Positions 46,769 to 55,304 of a DNA stretch of 64,000 bases are shown one piece after another. The stretch lies in assembly GCF_016820585.1 (NCBI RefSeq), contig NZ_JADHDX010000002.1:242436-306435 (forward strand). Direction: 5' to 3'. The DNA comes from Arthrobacter beigongshangensis (GTDB lineage Bacteria; Bacillota; Bacilli; Bacillales_A; Planococcaceae). The stretch's first letter is position 1. Every line of letters begins with the position of its first letter. The position numbers and the translations under genes are program-made. Under the pieces are notes generated by a model, which was not told where the DNA came from, searched no databases, and saw nothing but the letters and a program-made list of their open reading frames with translations.

Positions 46769-48592
46769 ATGAATTATGAACAGAAATTGGCACGTCAGAA
46801 AAACATACGGAACTTCTCCATTATTGCCCATATCGACCACGGTAAATCGACGTTGGCCGATCGCATTTTGGAAAAAACACAAACACTAACAGCGCGGGAA
46901 ATGAAAACCCAAACATTGGACTCAATGGACTTAGAACGTGAACGTGGTATTACCATTAAATTGAATGCTGTGCAGTTGACGTATACGGCAAAAGACGGGG
47001 AAGAATATACATTTCACCTGATCGATACACCAGGACACGTCGACTTTACATATGAAGTGTCACGCAGTCTAGCTGCTTGTGAAGGTGCAATCCTTGTCGT
47101 CGATGCGGCACAGGGAATTGAAGCACAAACACTGGCAAACGTCTACTTGGCACTTGATAACGACCTTGAAATCTTACCTGTTATCAATAAAATCGATTTA
47201 CCAGCGGCTGATCCAGAACGTGTCAAGCAGGAAATTGAAGATGTCATCGGACTCGACGCTTCAGAAGCAGTTCTAGCTTCTGCTAAAGCGGGTATCGGGA
47301 TTGAAGATATTTTAGAACAAATTGTTGAAAAAGTGCCTGCGCCACAAGGAGATCCAGATGCTCCACTTCAAGCGCTAATTTTTGACTCGCACTACGACCC
47401 ATACAAAGGGGTTATTGTTAATATTCGCATTATGCAAGGCTCGGTTAAACCTGGCGATATGATTCATATGATGGCGACTGGAAAAAAATTTGAAGTGCTT
47501 GAAACAGGTGTCTTTACACCGAAAATTTCGCCGCGCGATGAATTGACTGTCGGCGATGTAGGGTATCTATCTGCATCGATTAAGAATGTTGGCGATACAC
47601 GCGTAGGGGACACGATTACTAGTGTGAAAAACCCGGCAAGCGAACCACTGGCTGGTTACCGCCGCATGAATCCAATGGTATTCTGCGGACTGTATCCAAT
47701 CGATACATCGAAATACAATGACCTACGCGATGCGCTTGAAAAATTAGAATTGAATGACTCTGCTCTTGAATATGAAGCAGAGACTTCACAAGCACTCGGT
47801 TTTGGTTATCGTTGTGGTTTCTTAGGTTTATTGCATATGGAAATTATCCAGGAACGGATTGAACGCGAATTCAATATCGACCTGATTACAACTGCACCAA
47901 GTGTTATTTACAACGTTGTGCTAACTGACGGCTCTGAGCTGAAGGTGGACAACCCTGCGATGATGCCAGATGCACAAAAAATTGATTATGTTGAAGAACC
48001 GTATGTCAAAGCATCTGTTATGGTGCCGAATGATTACGTAGGTTCTGTTATGGAACTATGCCAACAAAAACGTGGTAACTTTTTAACGATGGATTATCTC
48101 GATTCAACACGTGTCAATATCATTTACGAACTTCCACTCGCAGAAATCGTCTATGATTTCTTTGACCAATTGAAGTCAGGCACAAAAGGATATGCTTCAC
48201 TTGACTATGAATTGATTGGCTACAAACGATCGAAACTTGTCAAAATGGACATCCTGTTAAATGGCGAGCACGTCGATGCATTTAGCTTCATCGTTCACAA
48301 AGACTTCTCGTATGAGCGAGGCAAAGTCATCGTTGAAAAACTAAGAAAACTAATCCCAAGACAACAATTCGAAGTGCCTGTTCAGGCAGCAATTGGCCAA
48401 AAAATTGTCGCGCGTTCAACCATCAAGTCTATGGGTAAAAACGTTCTTGCCAAATGTTACGGCGGAGATATCTCGCGTAAACGTAAACTCCTTGATAAAC
48501 AAAAAGAAGGTAAAAAACGTATGAAGCAAGTTGGATCTGTTGAAGTACCTCAAGAGGCGTTTATGGCTGTATTGCGGATGGATGAGGATTGA
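46769..48592 (+). CDS. lepA: Elongation factor 4 (LepA)
   Basis: 607 residues from ATG 46769 with AGGAGTG upstream; the frame back to 46709 overlaps spoIIP and the promoter. GTPase motifs [12 protein letters not shown] (G1), RGITI (G2), DTPGHVDF (G3) and NKIDLP (G4). EF-G-like domains II, III and V follow, then the LepA-specific C-terminal domain with [20 protein letters not shown] basic motif. It acts on translating ribosomes and in 30S maturation. Confidence 0.97.
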   Translation: MNYEQKLARQKNIRNFSIIAHIDHGKSTLADRILEKTQTLTAREMKTQTLDSMDLERERGITIKLNAVQLTYTAKDGEEYTFHLIDTPGHVDFTYEVSRSLAACEGAILVVDAAQGIEAQTLANVYLALDNDLEILPVINKIDLPAADPERVKQEIEDVIGLDASEAVLASAKAGIGIEDILEQIVEKVPAPQGDPDAPLQALIFDSHYDPYKGVIVNIRIMQGSVKPGDMIHMMATGKKFEVLETGVFTPKISPRDELTVGDVGYLSASIKNVGDTRVGDTITSVKNPASEPLAGYRRMNPMVFCGLYPIDTSKYNDLRDALEKLELNDSALEYEAETSQALGFGYRCGFLGLLHMEIIQERIEREFNIDLITTAPSVIYNVVLTDGSELKVDNPAMMPDAQKIDYVEEPYVKASVMVPNDYVGSVMELCQQKRGNFLTMDYLDSTRVNIIYELPLAEIVYDFFDQLKSGTKGYASLDYELIGYKRSKLVKMDILLNGEHVDAFSFIVHKDFSYERGKVIVEKLRKLIPRQQFEVPVQAAIGQKIVARSTIKSMGKNVLAKCYGGDISRKRKLLDKQKEGKKRMKQVGSVEVPQEAFMAVLRMDED

Positions 48593-48656
48593 GTGTTGTA
48601 AAGTAGACAGCTTGTGTTTCTATATCATGTAAGTGTAATTTAATTTTGTAGAACAT

Positions 48657-48704
48657 ACACCGCATTTCAGCTTATTTTTCATAAGCCGAATGCGGTGTTT
48701 TTTT
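48657..48704 (+). terminator. Terminator after lepA
   Basis: ACACCGCATT..AGCTTAT pairs with ATAAGCCGAATGCGGTGT around a short loop, followed by seven T. Confidence 0.88.
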
Positions 48705-48829
48705 GAATAATTATTATTTATAATACGGCAGTAAATTGAAAATCTTATTATTTCAAACAAGCAGGAAAGATCCTAACAACTGTTGAAATAATTGTTTATG
48801 ACATCTTTAAAATAAGGAGGTTGTTTGAT

Positions 48830-49240
48830 ATGGCGAGAGATCTATGGTTGAACCTGCCGGTACGAGAACCGGAACGGTCGAAGGAATTTTATCTTCAGTT
48901 AGGTTTTCGATTGAATGAGCAGTATTTCAGCCAAGATGGCTCATGCAGTTTTTTCGTCGGCGACAATCAGATTGTTTTGATGCTTTTTCCCGAATCCACG
49001 TTCCACAGTTTTACGAAAAATGCTATTCCGGATTCGCAACAGAGTACGGAAGTGTTATTTTCTTTGGGAGCGAATTCTCGAGATGAAGTAGAAGGGATTG
49101 CATCGAAAGTCGAAGGTGCTGGCGGTACTGTATTAAATAAGCCAGAGGAACGTGATGGATGGATGTACTGTTGCCTTTTTGCTGATCCGGATGGACATCG
49201 TTGGAACGTGTTATATATGGATACGAGTAAAATACCATAA
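48830..49240 (+). CDS. VOC (glyoxalase/bleomycin-resistance) family protein
   Basis: 136 residues from ATG 48830, 9 bases after AAGGAGG. Two beta-alpha-beta-beta-beta units of the vicinal-oxygen-chelate fold: LWLNLPVREPERSKEFYLQLG at the start, CCLFADPDGHRWNVLYM at the end. Metal-ligand candidates are the His of DGHRW and the Glu of STEVLF. The substrate is not predictable. It begins the accessory pocket between lepA and hemW and appears monocistronic. Confidence 0.82.
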   Translation: MARDLWLNLPVREPERSKEFYLQLGFRLNEQYFSQDGSCSFFVGDNQIVLMLFPESTFHSFTKNAIPDSQQSTEVLFSLGANSRDEVEGIASKVEGAGGTVLNKPEERDGWMYCCLFADPDGHRWNVLYMDTSKIP

Positions 49241-49397
49241 GGCTGAACGCACAGGTGCTTTAGCTGAATAGTCAACGTGAACACATTTTGTATAATTACC
49301 CTTTTTTTAGCACTATCGAATTATTAGACGTCGTAAGTGAAAATAAAGAATTTCTTCATCATTTGTTGTATATTAATTACTAAGGAGAGGATAAATC

Positions 49398-49640
49398 ATG
49401 ACTAACAAAGAAATAAACCAACTATCGGAAAGACTGTTACAAAGCCTGTATGAGTTTCATTTTGCTAATAATGGTGGAAGTTATACATTACCGAAAGCAA
49501 TGGTAAATGCTGACGTAAATAGCAAACTAGCTATTGAGTACCTTATCGAACAAAACTATGCCGTAGATAGCGGGCAAGAGTCAGCCAATCTAGTTTTAGC
49601 AATAACAGCGCAAGGTATGGACTATATAAAAAATAAATAA
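49398..49640 (+). CDS. Small hypothetical protein, possibly winged-helix
   Basis: 80 residues, AAGGAGAGG 8 bases before the ATG. Predominantly helical with a C-terminal pattern (NLVLAITAQGMDYI) reminiscent of the wing and last helix of small winged-helix proteins. The central SKLAIEYLIEQNYAV could be the recognition region. I do not recognise the family and would not call it a regulator on this evidence. Followed by a terminator. Confidence 0.65.
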   Translation: MTNKEINQLSERLLQSLYEFHFANNGGSYTLPKAMVNADVNSKLAIEYLIEQNYAVDSGQESANLVLAITAQGMDYIKNK

Positions 49641-49664
49641 TGACATGCATTCAGCGATTAACAG

Positions 49665-49691
49665 AGGAACGTCTATCCGGGCGTTCTTTTT
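49665..49691 (+). terminator. Terminator after the 80-residue protein
   Basis: GAACGTC pairs with GGCGTTC around a short loop, followed by five T and ATTT. Confidence 0.7.
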
Positions 49692-49868
49692 ATTTACCGA
49701 AAAATCGAGAGAAAGAGGAGTGTGATGACGAATGGATGACAAACTAAAATAGAATAGATGAATGTTCTCGTATGAATTTCTGAAACGCTCTCGCACTAAG
49801 TGATTGCCATATAGGTTTAGATTAGAAAATGCGGGAAATAACTAGTGGAATAGGAGGGAGGTAGCATA

Positions 49869-50006
49869 ATGAAGGGAAAATATTTAGCACTGCCATTGGC
49901 GGCAGTATTACTATTAAGTGCTTGTGGTGAAAAGAATGACGCGGATGATTTTGAAGTGGAAGATCCGTTGTTAGAGGATGATGGGCAGAATGATGTAGGC
50001 GGTTGA
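49869..50006 (+). CDS. 45-residue lipoprotein with acidic tail
   Basis: ATG 49869, preceded by AGGAGGGAGG. A clear lipoprotein signal peptide (MKGKYLALPLAAVLLLSAC) has its lipobox Cys at residue 19. The mature part is only about 27 residues long and very acidic (many D and E). A hairpin follows 25 bases after the stop. A real gene by signal peptide, ribosome site and terminator; family and role unknown. Confidence 0.7.
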   Translation: MKGKYLALPLAAVLLLSACGEKNDADDFEVEDPLLEDDGQNDVGG

Positions 50007-50028
50007 TCTAGTAGTTAGCAGTACAATG

Positions 50029-50057
50029 CAGAAGCACTCATGAAAATGGGTGCTTTT
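50029..50057 (+). terminator. Terminator after the small lipoprotein
   Basis: AAGCACTCAT pairs with ATGGGTGCTT (one wobble) around GAAA, followed by four T. Confidence 0.75.
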
Positions 50058-50216
50058 CATATTGTGAAGCGTATAACAGAATTAAGGAGTTTATTAGACC
50101 AAAATCTATTTTACCGAAAAGAAGTAGAAACTATTGGACTTATTGCAACTGGAGGCTTGGATCAACAAGGAGGGATAACTCAGACATTGGCACGGGAAGC
50201 GGCACATTTAGTCTGA
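50040..50216 (+). pseudogene. 58-codon open frame, probably a gene remnant
   Basis: An open frame from ATG 50040 to TGA 50214-50216 runs through the terminator loop and has no ribosome site. Its central and C-terminal part looks protein-like (LRSLLDQNLFYRKEVETIG, then GGLDQQGGITQTLAREAA). I cannot name a parent gene. Best read as the tail of a lost gene; a perfect 11-12-bp inverted repeat follows at 50226-50257. Confidence 0.3.
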
Positions 50217-50225
50217 GTCCCCCTT

Positions 50226-50257
50226 AATCAGCAGGGAGTTTGGAATTCCTGCTGATT
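50226..50257. terminator. Inverted repeat downstream of the catalase gene
   Basis: AATCAGCAGGGA pairs with TCCTGCTGATT around a 9-base loop. There is no T run on either side, so terminator function is uncertain. It is the only stem downstream of the minus-strand catalase gene; the remaining 50258-50373 shows no other signal. Confidence 0.45.
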
Positions 50258-50373
50258 GATCTCCGTAACGGCATTTGTCCAGCCACAGTATTTTTAAACA
50301 AAAACATTTGCTGAGTTAAGTTAAACGTTCATGTGAAAAAGTTTTTAGCTGAAATAAAATGAGGCATAGTCGA

Positions 50374-51285
50374 TTACATATTCGACAACAACCGTCGAGC
50401 AATTTGCTCATATTCATCTCTGCCGATACCAGGTGCGAATTCTTCAGGAATATCCTCAAAATCAGGGATGGTATAGCCCTGTGGCATGCCTTCCTTCACA
50501 ACAAGCTGTTCACCACTACTAGGATTGGTGCCTTTCCAAATCTGGCGTATATCTTTGTATTCTCCATCGTCATTCCAGGTAAACAATACATTACCGTACC
50601 CTAGATCTTCATATTTTCTTGCAGTATCAAAGGCACGATTATCTAAATTAGGGATTGGTAGCATTTTTGTTAAATCAGTGCCTGTTGCCATTTCTATCGC
50701 TTTTGCATAGGCGAGTATATGCGTACCTCCCCGAACGAGCAAATAACCAATCATTTCTCTTGCCGTTGGATGGTCTGTCATTCCATACACTCGCATTTTA
50801 TGCGTTCTTGCTCCGCATTCAAGAAAGAAGTTATGCAAGAGGTCGAGTACTAGATTTCCGCTGGAAAACACATAGTCACCGCGCCATGGATTTCCCATGG
50901 AGTCTCCGGGCATGGAAGTTTGGGCAGTGGCGATGAAGGCATACGTATTCCGTTTGTTTGTAGCGTCTTGTAAAGGTGTTAAGTCAGGGTCCGCCGTAAA
51001 TGACGTACCTTTGTTTACTATATTTATCGTGTTAGAAACGAGTTCAACATGGCCGAACTCCTCTGCCGTAATACTTGCAACTAAATCATAAAAAGGCTTG
51101 AGCTTGCCTTTCTGCCTAAAATTAAATGATTGGTACATATAATTATTCAACGTCGACATTTCTCCAAACTTTCCACCCAGTAGCTCCTGAACCGCAGCAG
51201 CTGCGTTAGCATCCCCGTATTCTGGAATTGGAAGATCGATTGGTAATTTATTTACGCGTTTAATCAATTGATTCACTCCCTTCAT
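50374..51285 (-). CDS. Manganese catalase (dimanganese, KatN/YdbD type)
   Basis: 303 residues. Ferritin-like four-helix bundle: ELLGGKFGEMSTLNNYMYQSFNFR, ITAEEFGHVELVSNTIN (Glu and His metal ligands), then FFLECGARTHKMRVYGM and GGTHILAYAKAIE, the second Glu/His pair. A C-terminal arm ends in FAPGIGRDEYEQIARRLL. It dismutates hydrogen peroxide without heme. The Bacillus relatives include a spore-coat protein (CotJC) and general-stress members. A DUF2642 gene lies 16 bases upstream in the same operon. Confidence 0.93.
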   Translation of the reverse strand: MKGVNQLIKRVNKLPIDLPIPEYGDANAAAAVQELLGGKFGEMSTLNNYMYQSFNFRQKGKLKPFYDLVASITAEEFGHVELVSNTINIVNKGTSFTADPDLTPLQDATNKRNTYAFIATAQTSMPGDSMGNPWRGDYVFSSGNLVLDLLHNFFLECGARTHKMRVYGMTDHPTAREMIGYLLVRGGTHILAYAKAIEMATGTDLTKMLPIPNLDNRAFDTARKYEDLGYGNVLFTWNDDGEYKDIRQIWKGTNPSSGEQLVVKEGMPQGYTIPDFEDIPEEFAPGIGRDEYEQIARRLLSNM

Positions 51286-51300
51286 TTTGATTTGTTGAAA

Positions 51301-51522
51301 TCATGCAAGTGTAACCCATACGATTTCTTGGATTCGAACATAAAATGGTGTGCCGCTCACTTCAACTACAACATGATCAGGCATGACCGTGACTAGCAAA
51401 CCTTGTAACGGATTTTTTGACGTGTGAATAACGATATGTTTTGACTTGAAACTTAGTAAGGTTTGATAGAAGTAAGGGTCAAATGCACTTACCATTTCGA
51501 CTTGCGATTGTTGTCCATTCAA
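51301..51522 (-). CDS. DUF2642 family protein (YuzF-like)
   Basis: 73 residues from TTG 51522, 7 bases after AAGGTGGG on the minus strand; the longer frame to 51597 has no ribosome site. Beta-rich protein: FDPYFYQTLLSFKSKHIVIHT, then GLLVTVMPDHVVVEV and FYVRIQEIVWVTLA. This pattern is seen in DUF2642 proteins, several of them spore-associated in Bacillus. It precedes the Mn catalase gene, so the pair is likely coexpressed, perhaps during sporulation (inference). Confidence 0.75.
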   Translation of the reverse strand: MNGQQSQVEMVSAFDPYFYQTLLSFKSKHIVIHTSKNPLQGLLVTVMPDHVVVEVSGTPFYVRIQEIVWVTLA

Positions 51523-51622
51523 GCTTTTCCCACCTTTCTTCAAAGTCGACCTAGTATATGGGGAAAAGCAAAAAATTATGATTATGAGAACCTGCATATA
51601 TCATTATTAGTAAATTAAAAGT

Positions 51623-51662
51623 GAAAGCGACCTTTCCACACAAAGTGTGATAGGCCGCTTTC
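51623..51662. terminator. Terminator between the DUF3243 gene and the catalase operon
   Basis: GAAAGCG..CC and CACAC pair with GTGTG..GGCCGCTTTC around a 3-base loop, with T-rich flanks on both strands. Confidence 0.75.
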
Positions 51663-51710
51663 TTTAATTGCAGTCATCTATTTACTAGATACAGGTACTA
51701 CAGGTTTTTA

Positions 51711-52016
51711 TTAAGCTTTCCGTACCATTTCCAGTAGCATATGTGCCAGTGTGTGTTGCTCATCTTTAGATCCGGAACTCCAAAGTTCCATTAATATTTT
51801 TTCTTCCCGGTTGCGGGGATCCTCGTGCTTGGCGAGGTAATTTGCAACTAATTCTGTAGTTTTGGCAAGCTTTTCTTCACTCAACCCCATATTTTCCCCC
51901 AACTCAACTTTCTCGGCAAGAAACTGTTTGAATCGGTTGAAATTCTCCAGAATTTCGTCTTTCTTCTCAACACTGATTTGAGATAATTCTTTTTGCACTT
52001 TATCCTTCATATCCAT
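51711..52016 (-). CDS. DUF3243 family protein (YmfJ-like)
   Basis: 101 residues, helical and hydrophilic. The family pattern is clear: ILENFNRFKQFLAEKVE, then GLSEEKLAKTTELVANYLAKHEDPRN, EEKILMELW and EQHTLAHMLLEMV. It is somewhat longer at the N terminus than Bacillus YmfJ (~85). Function unknown. Monocistronic, AGGAGTG upstream on the minus strand. Confidence 0.85.
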   Translation of the reverse strand: MDMKDKVQKELSQISVEKKDEILENFNRFKQFLAEKVELGENMGLSEEKLAKTTELVANYLAKHEDPRNREEKILMELWSSGSKDEQHTLAHMLLEMVRKA

Positions 52017-52143
52017 GAAAACACTCCTTTTTATTTGAACCCCTATTTTTTACTTAAACTTTACATTTTAAACAGGAAAATAATTACTTCCTTCTAGCTA
52101 GTAGTGAAAGGTGATTGTATTACTTCTTCGTAAACGAGAACTG

Positions 52144-52251
52144 CTAATCTGGGTCCTGTGTGAAAAAGAGGGGAAGATAAACACCAGTTGTGAAAATCAG
52201 CATAGCAATTAAGGATGGTAACACTGCCATCCCTAGACGCGAATACTCCAT
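52144..52251 (-). CDS. Possible 35-codon membrane ORF or transporter remnant
   Basis: On the minus strand, ATG at 52251 to TAG at 52144 encodes a peptide with a strongly hydrophobic middle (MAVLPSLIAMLIFTTGVYL). The same frame stays open and hydrophobic for about 14 codons upstream of the ATG before a TGA, with no ribosome site. This is more like the decayed end of an integral membrane protein than an independent gene. It occupies much of the 412-bp gap between the DUF3243 gene and hemW. Confidence 0.35.
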   Translation of the reverse strand: MEYSRLGMAVLPSLIAMLIFTTGVYLPLFFTQDPD

Positions 52252-52376
52252 GTAATAGCTTGATAACAATGAAACGCATGAACCGATAATAGAACCTCAA
52301 AGTTTGTACGTAATACCATAATACTGTATGATACTCTATATGGTTCTGAACATAGAAAGAGTAAACGATTAAATTA

Positions 52377-52402
52377 AAAGAGGGCATTCAAGCCCTCTTT
52401 TT
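52377..52402 (+). terminator. Terminator-like hairpin just before hemW
   Basis: AAAGAGGGC pairs with GCCCTCTTT around ATTCAA and ends in five T. It lies only 27 bases before the hemW start, so it either ends an upstream transcript or acts as a leader attenuator. Confidence 0.75.
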
Positions 52403-52428
52403 GCCGTTAAGAGAAGGAGATATTATTA

Positions 52429-53562
52429 ATGAGAGGTATGTATATCCATATCCCGTTTTGCCACCAGATTTGTCACTACTGTGATTTTAATAAAGTCTTT
52501 TTCAAAAATCAGCCTGTAGATGCGTATATTGAGTCTATTGGACAGGAACTTTCAATTATGCGCCAACAAGGAATTTCATTTAAAGAGCTGGAGACAGTTT
52601 TTTTAGGTGGGGGAACTCCGACATCGTTATCTGAACAGCAACTGGATCGATTGCTAGCGATTATTTATGATTATGTTGATGTCAGTATGCTAAAAGAATT
52701 TTCGACAGAAGCAAATCCAGATGAATTGACGTATGGCAAGTTGACAGTGCTGAAAAATGGTGGTGTGGACAGACTGAGTATAGGTGTCCAATCCTTTGAC
52801 GCTGACTTGTTGACACGAATTGGGAGAACGCACGGTCCTGGCGATGCGGCTCGTGTTGTAGAGGAAGCGCGCAAGGCAGGCTTTGATAATATTAGTATCG
52901 ATTTGATTTACGGCCTGCCGGAACAGACGATTAAGCAATGGCAGGATACGCTCAATCAGGCGGCTGCACTCGAATTACCTCATTACTCGGGGTACTCGCT
53001 TATCGTTGAGCCCAAAACGGTCTTTTATAATTTAATGAATAAAGGTAAATTGCCGCTACCTGGTGAGGATATAGAAACGGAAATGTTCACAATGTTGATT
53101 GAACAGATGGAGAAACAAGGTCGAATGCGCTATGAAATTAGTAATTTCGCAGTTCCGGGTCGTGAATCTATCCATAATCTAATCTATTGGGAAAATGACG
53201 GTTATGCGGGTGTAGGAGCAGGTGCGCATGGTTATATAGAGGGTATGCGTTATTCGAATATTGGGCCACTTACAAAATATATGGATAAAATAGCTGTAGG
53301 AGAAAGACCCGTCCAACAAACGCATGCCGTAACGGCAGTAGAAGCGATGGAAGAGGAAATGTTCCTTGGGCTTCGTAAATCCAATGGCGTATCTATTTCT
53401 TTATTCCAAGAGAAGTTTGGCAAGTCGCTTGAGGAGGTTTACGGAGAAACCTTACAATCACTTATGGCAGATGGACTTGTTGAGCGATTGGATGACGTAG
53501 TTAAGCTAACACACCGTGGGGTTTATAGAGGAAACGACGTGTTCCAACAATTTCTTAAATAA
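52429..53562 (+). CDS. hemW: Heme chaperone HemW (radical SAM, YqeR)
   Basis: 377 residues. Radical-SAM cluster CHQICHYCDF (C-x3-C-x2-C) at residues 10-19, then FLGGGTPTSL and the SAM-binding RLSIGVQSFDADLL. A HemW-type C-terminal domain follows. The extra conserved catalytic residue context of HemN is missing, which supports HemW (heme delivery) over coproporphyrinogen dehydrogenase. AGAAGGAG precedes the ATG. Confidence 0.93.
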   Translation: MRGMYIHIPFCHQICHYCDFNKVFFKNQPVDAYIESIGQELSIMRQQGISFKELETVFLGGGTPTSLSEQQLDRLLAIIYDYVDVSMLKEFSTEANPDELTYGKLTVLKNGGVDRLSIGVQSFDADLLTRIGRTHGPGDAARVVEEARKAGFDNISIDLIYGLPEQTIKQWQDTLNQAAALELPHYSGYSLIVEPKTVFYNLMNKGKLPLPGEDIETEMFTMLIEQMEKQGRMRYEISNFAVPGRESIHNLIYWENDGYAGVGAGAHGYIEGMRYSNIGPLTKYMDKIAVGERPVQQTHAVTAVEAMEEEMFLGLRKSNGVSISLFQEKFGKSLEEVYGETLQSLMADGLVERLDDVVKLTHRGVYRGNDVFQQFLK

Positions 53563-53577
53563 TAAAGAGTCAATTCG

Positions 53578-53606
53578 TTGACACCTTGGTTTAGATTTGA
53601 TAAATT
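53578..53606 (+). promoter_or_regulatory. Promoter of the hrcA-grpE-dnaK operon
   Basis: TTGACA (53578-53583), a 17-bp spacer, then TAAATT (53601-53606), directly before the CIRCE operator. Confidence 0.75.
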
Positions 53607-53616
53607 ATCAGTAGCA

Positions 53617-53643
53617 TTAGCACTCAGAGTTATAGAGTGCTAA
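53617..53643 (+). promoter_or_regulatory. CIRCE operator (HrcA-binding)
   Basis: TTAGCACTC-N9-GAGTGCTAA, a perfect match to the CIRCE consensus. It lies just after the -10 box and before the hrcA ribosome site. HrcA bound here represses the operon, and heat stress with GroE titration relieves it. Confidence 0.98.
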
Positions 53644-53657
53644 CAGGAGTGATGATG

Positions 53658-54713
53658 ATGTTGACGAACAGACAATTGCTTATATTGCAACTGACGGTTG
53701 ACGATTTCATCGAGTCCGCACAACCTGTCGGATCAAGGCAGTTATCCAAAAAGCCAGAAGCCCCGTTTAGTCCAGCAACTATACGTAATGAAATGGCTGA
53801 CTTGGAGGAGATGGGATATCTTGAAAAGACCCACACTTCGTCCGGTAGAATACCATCCGAAAAAGGATACCGATTTTATGTAGATCATTTATTAACCCGA
53901 GAAAAGCTGAAAACCGAAGACAGTATTCAATTGCGTTCCATTTTTCGAGATAAGGTTGTGGAAACAGAGGAGTTAATCCGCAAATCTGCCACGATTCTTT
54001 CTGATTTGACGAATTATACATCCATACTCCTTGGACCAGACACGTCGTTGCATACCGTGAAACGTTTTTCCATCGTTCCTTTAGATGATAAGACGGCTGT
54101 GGCTATTATCGTCATGGATAATGGGCGTGTGGAGAACAGATTATTCAATGTACCAGAAGGTTTTACGGCATCTGATATCGAAAAAATGGTCAATATCCTA
54201 AATGAGCGACTTGTCGGTACGCCGCTTGCGCATCTCCAAAGGATGTTAGTCCAGGAAACGAAAACAGTGTTGGAGCGTCATATTCATCATACTGGGGAAT
54301 TATATTCCTCGTTTCAACGGGCAATTGCAATTGAGCCGGAAGAGCGCCTCTATTTTGGCGGTAAAATGAATATGATGAAGCAGCCCGAATTTAATGACAT
54401 CGGTAAAATGAAGACATTTTTCGAAATGATAGACAAAGGTACGCCGGCTATGCGGTTTTTCCAAGAAGGGCTTGCCGGGATTCATGTGCGTATTGGCTCG
54501 GAAAATAATCATAATGCGATGGAAGATTACAGTGTTATTACGGCAACCTATTCAGCTGGGGACAATATGGCGGGCTCGATTGCCATCATTGGACCTAAAC
54601 GAATGGATTATGCGCGGGTCATCACATTACTCGATCTGATGAGCAATGATTTGTCTAAGGAACTAGCAAGGCTGACAATTGGTGGCGGAACAGCAGGAGG
54701 GAACGAACATTGA
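53658..54713 (+). CDS. hrcA: Heat-inducible transcription repressor HrcA
   Basis: 351 residues from the third of three consecutive ATGs (53652, 53655, 53658), giving MLTNRQLLIL as in Bacillus; AGGAG lies at 53645-53649. Winged-helix domain (about 1-70, ATIRNEMADLEEMGYLEKTHTSSGRIPSEKGY split by short loops), then the GAF-like and inserted dimerisation domains. It autoregulates through the CIRCE element. Its stop overlaps the grpE TTG start (ATTGA). Confidence 0.97.
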   Translation: MLTNRQLLILQLTVDDFIESAQPVGSRQLSKKPEAPFSPATIRNEMADLEEMGYLEKTHTSSGRIPSEKGYRFYVDHLLTREKLKTEDSIQLRSIFRDKVVETEELIRKSATILSDLTNYTSILLGPDTSLHTVKRFSIVPLDDKTAVAIIVMDNGRVENRLFNVPEGFTASDIEKMVNILNERLVGTPLAHLQRMLVQETKTVLERHIHHTGELYSSFQRAIAIEPEERLYFGGKMNMMKQPEFNDIGKMKTFFEMIDKGTPAMRFFQEGLAGIHVRIGSENNHNAMEDYSVITATYSAGDNMAGSIAIIGPKRMDYARVITLLDLMSNDLSKELARLTIGGGTAGGNEH

Positions 54714-55270
54714 CTGAAGTTAAAGATGAATTTGTAGAAGAAAATAAGACAGTAGACGAAGAAGAAGGTATAGTTGAAGACGTTGTAATTGAAGAAATGA
54801 ACGAAGTTGACAACAGCGAGGAAAGTGCCATTGAAGCATTGCAGGCACAACTACAAGAAGAAGAGAACAAGCGACTTCGACTGCTTGCTGATTACGATAA
54901 TTTTAAAAGAAGAGTGTCACTTGACCAGGAAGCGATGCAGAAATATCGTGCGCAGAACGTTGTGACGAATCTTCTTCCTGTGCTTGATAACTTTGCACGT
55001 GCACTTTCTGTTGAAGCAAAAACTGAGGAAGTACAGTCGATTATGACGGGTATGGATATGATTTATCGTACACTTCTCACAGCGCTTGAAACAGAAGGAC
55101 TTGTCGAAATTGATACAGTGGATCAGGAGTTTGATCCTAATTTCCATCAAGCGATTATGACAGGGGCAGATGATACAAAGCCTTCTGGTGTTATTCTTGA
55201 AGAAATGCAAAAAGGGTATTTATTGAAAGATCGTGTTCTTCGACCTTCAATGGTTAAAGTAAACGAATAA
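54710..55270 (+). CDS. grpE: Nucleotide exchange factor GrpE
   Basis: 186 residues from TTG 54710. Acidic disordered start (~1-45), long dimerising helix (~45-95, [21 protein letters not shown]), then the beta-wing domain ([45 protein letters not shown]). It releases ADP from DnaK. GGAGGG lies inside the end of hrcA. Confidence 0.97.
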   Translation: MTEVKDEFVEENKTVDEEEGIVEDVVIEEMNEVDNSEESAIEALQAQLQEEENKRLRLLADYDNFKRRVSLDQEAMQKYRAQNVVTNLLPVLDNFARALSVEAKTEEVQSIMTGMDMIYRTLLTALETEGLVEIDTVDQEFDPNFHQAIMTGADDTKPSGVILEEMQKGYLLKDRVLRPSMVKVNE

Positions 55271-55304
55271 AAAAGGTAGTATTATCTCTAGGAGGAATTT
55301 GATT

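Noticed and set aside
50226-50257. Insertion-sequence terminal repeat
   Set aside because: It is a single compact hairpin; no transposase, partner inverted repeat or target duplication is visible.
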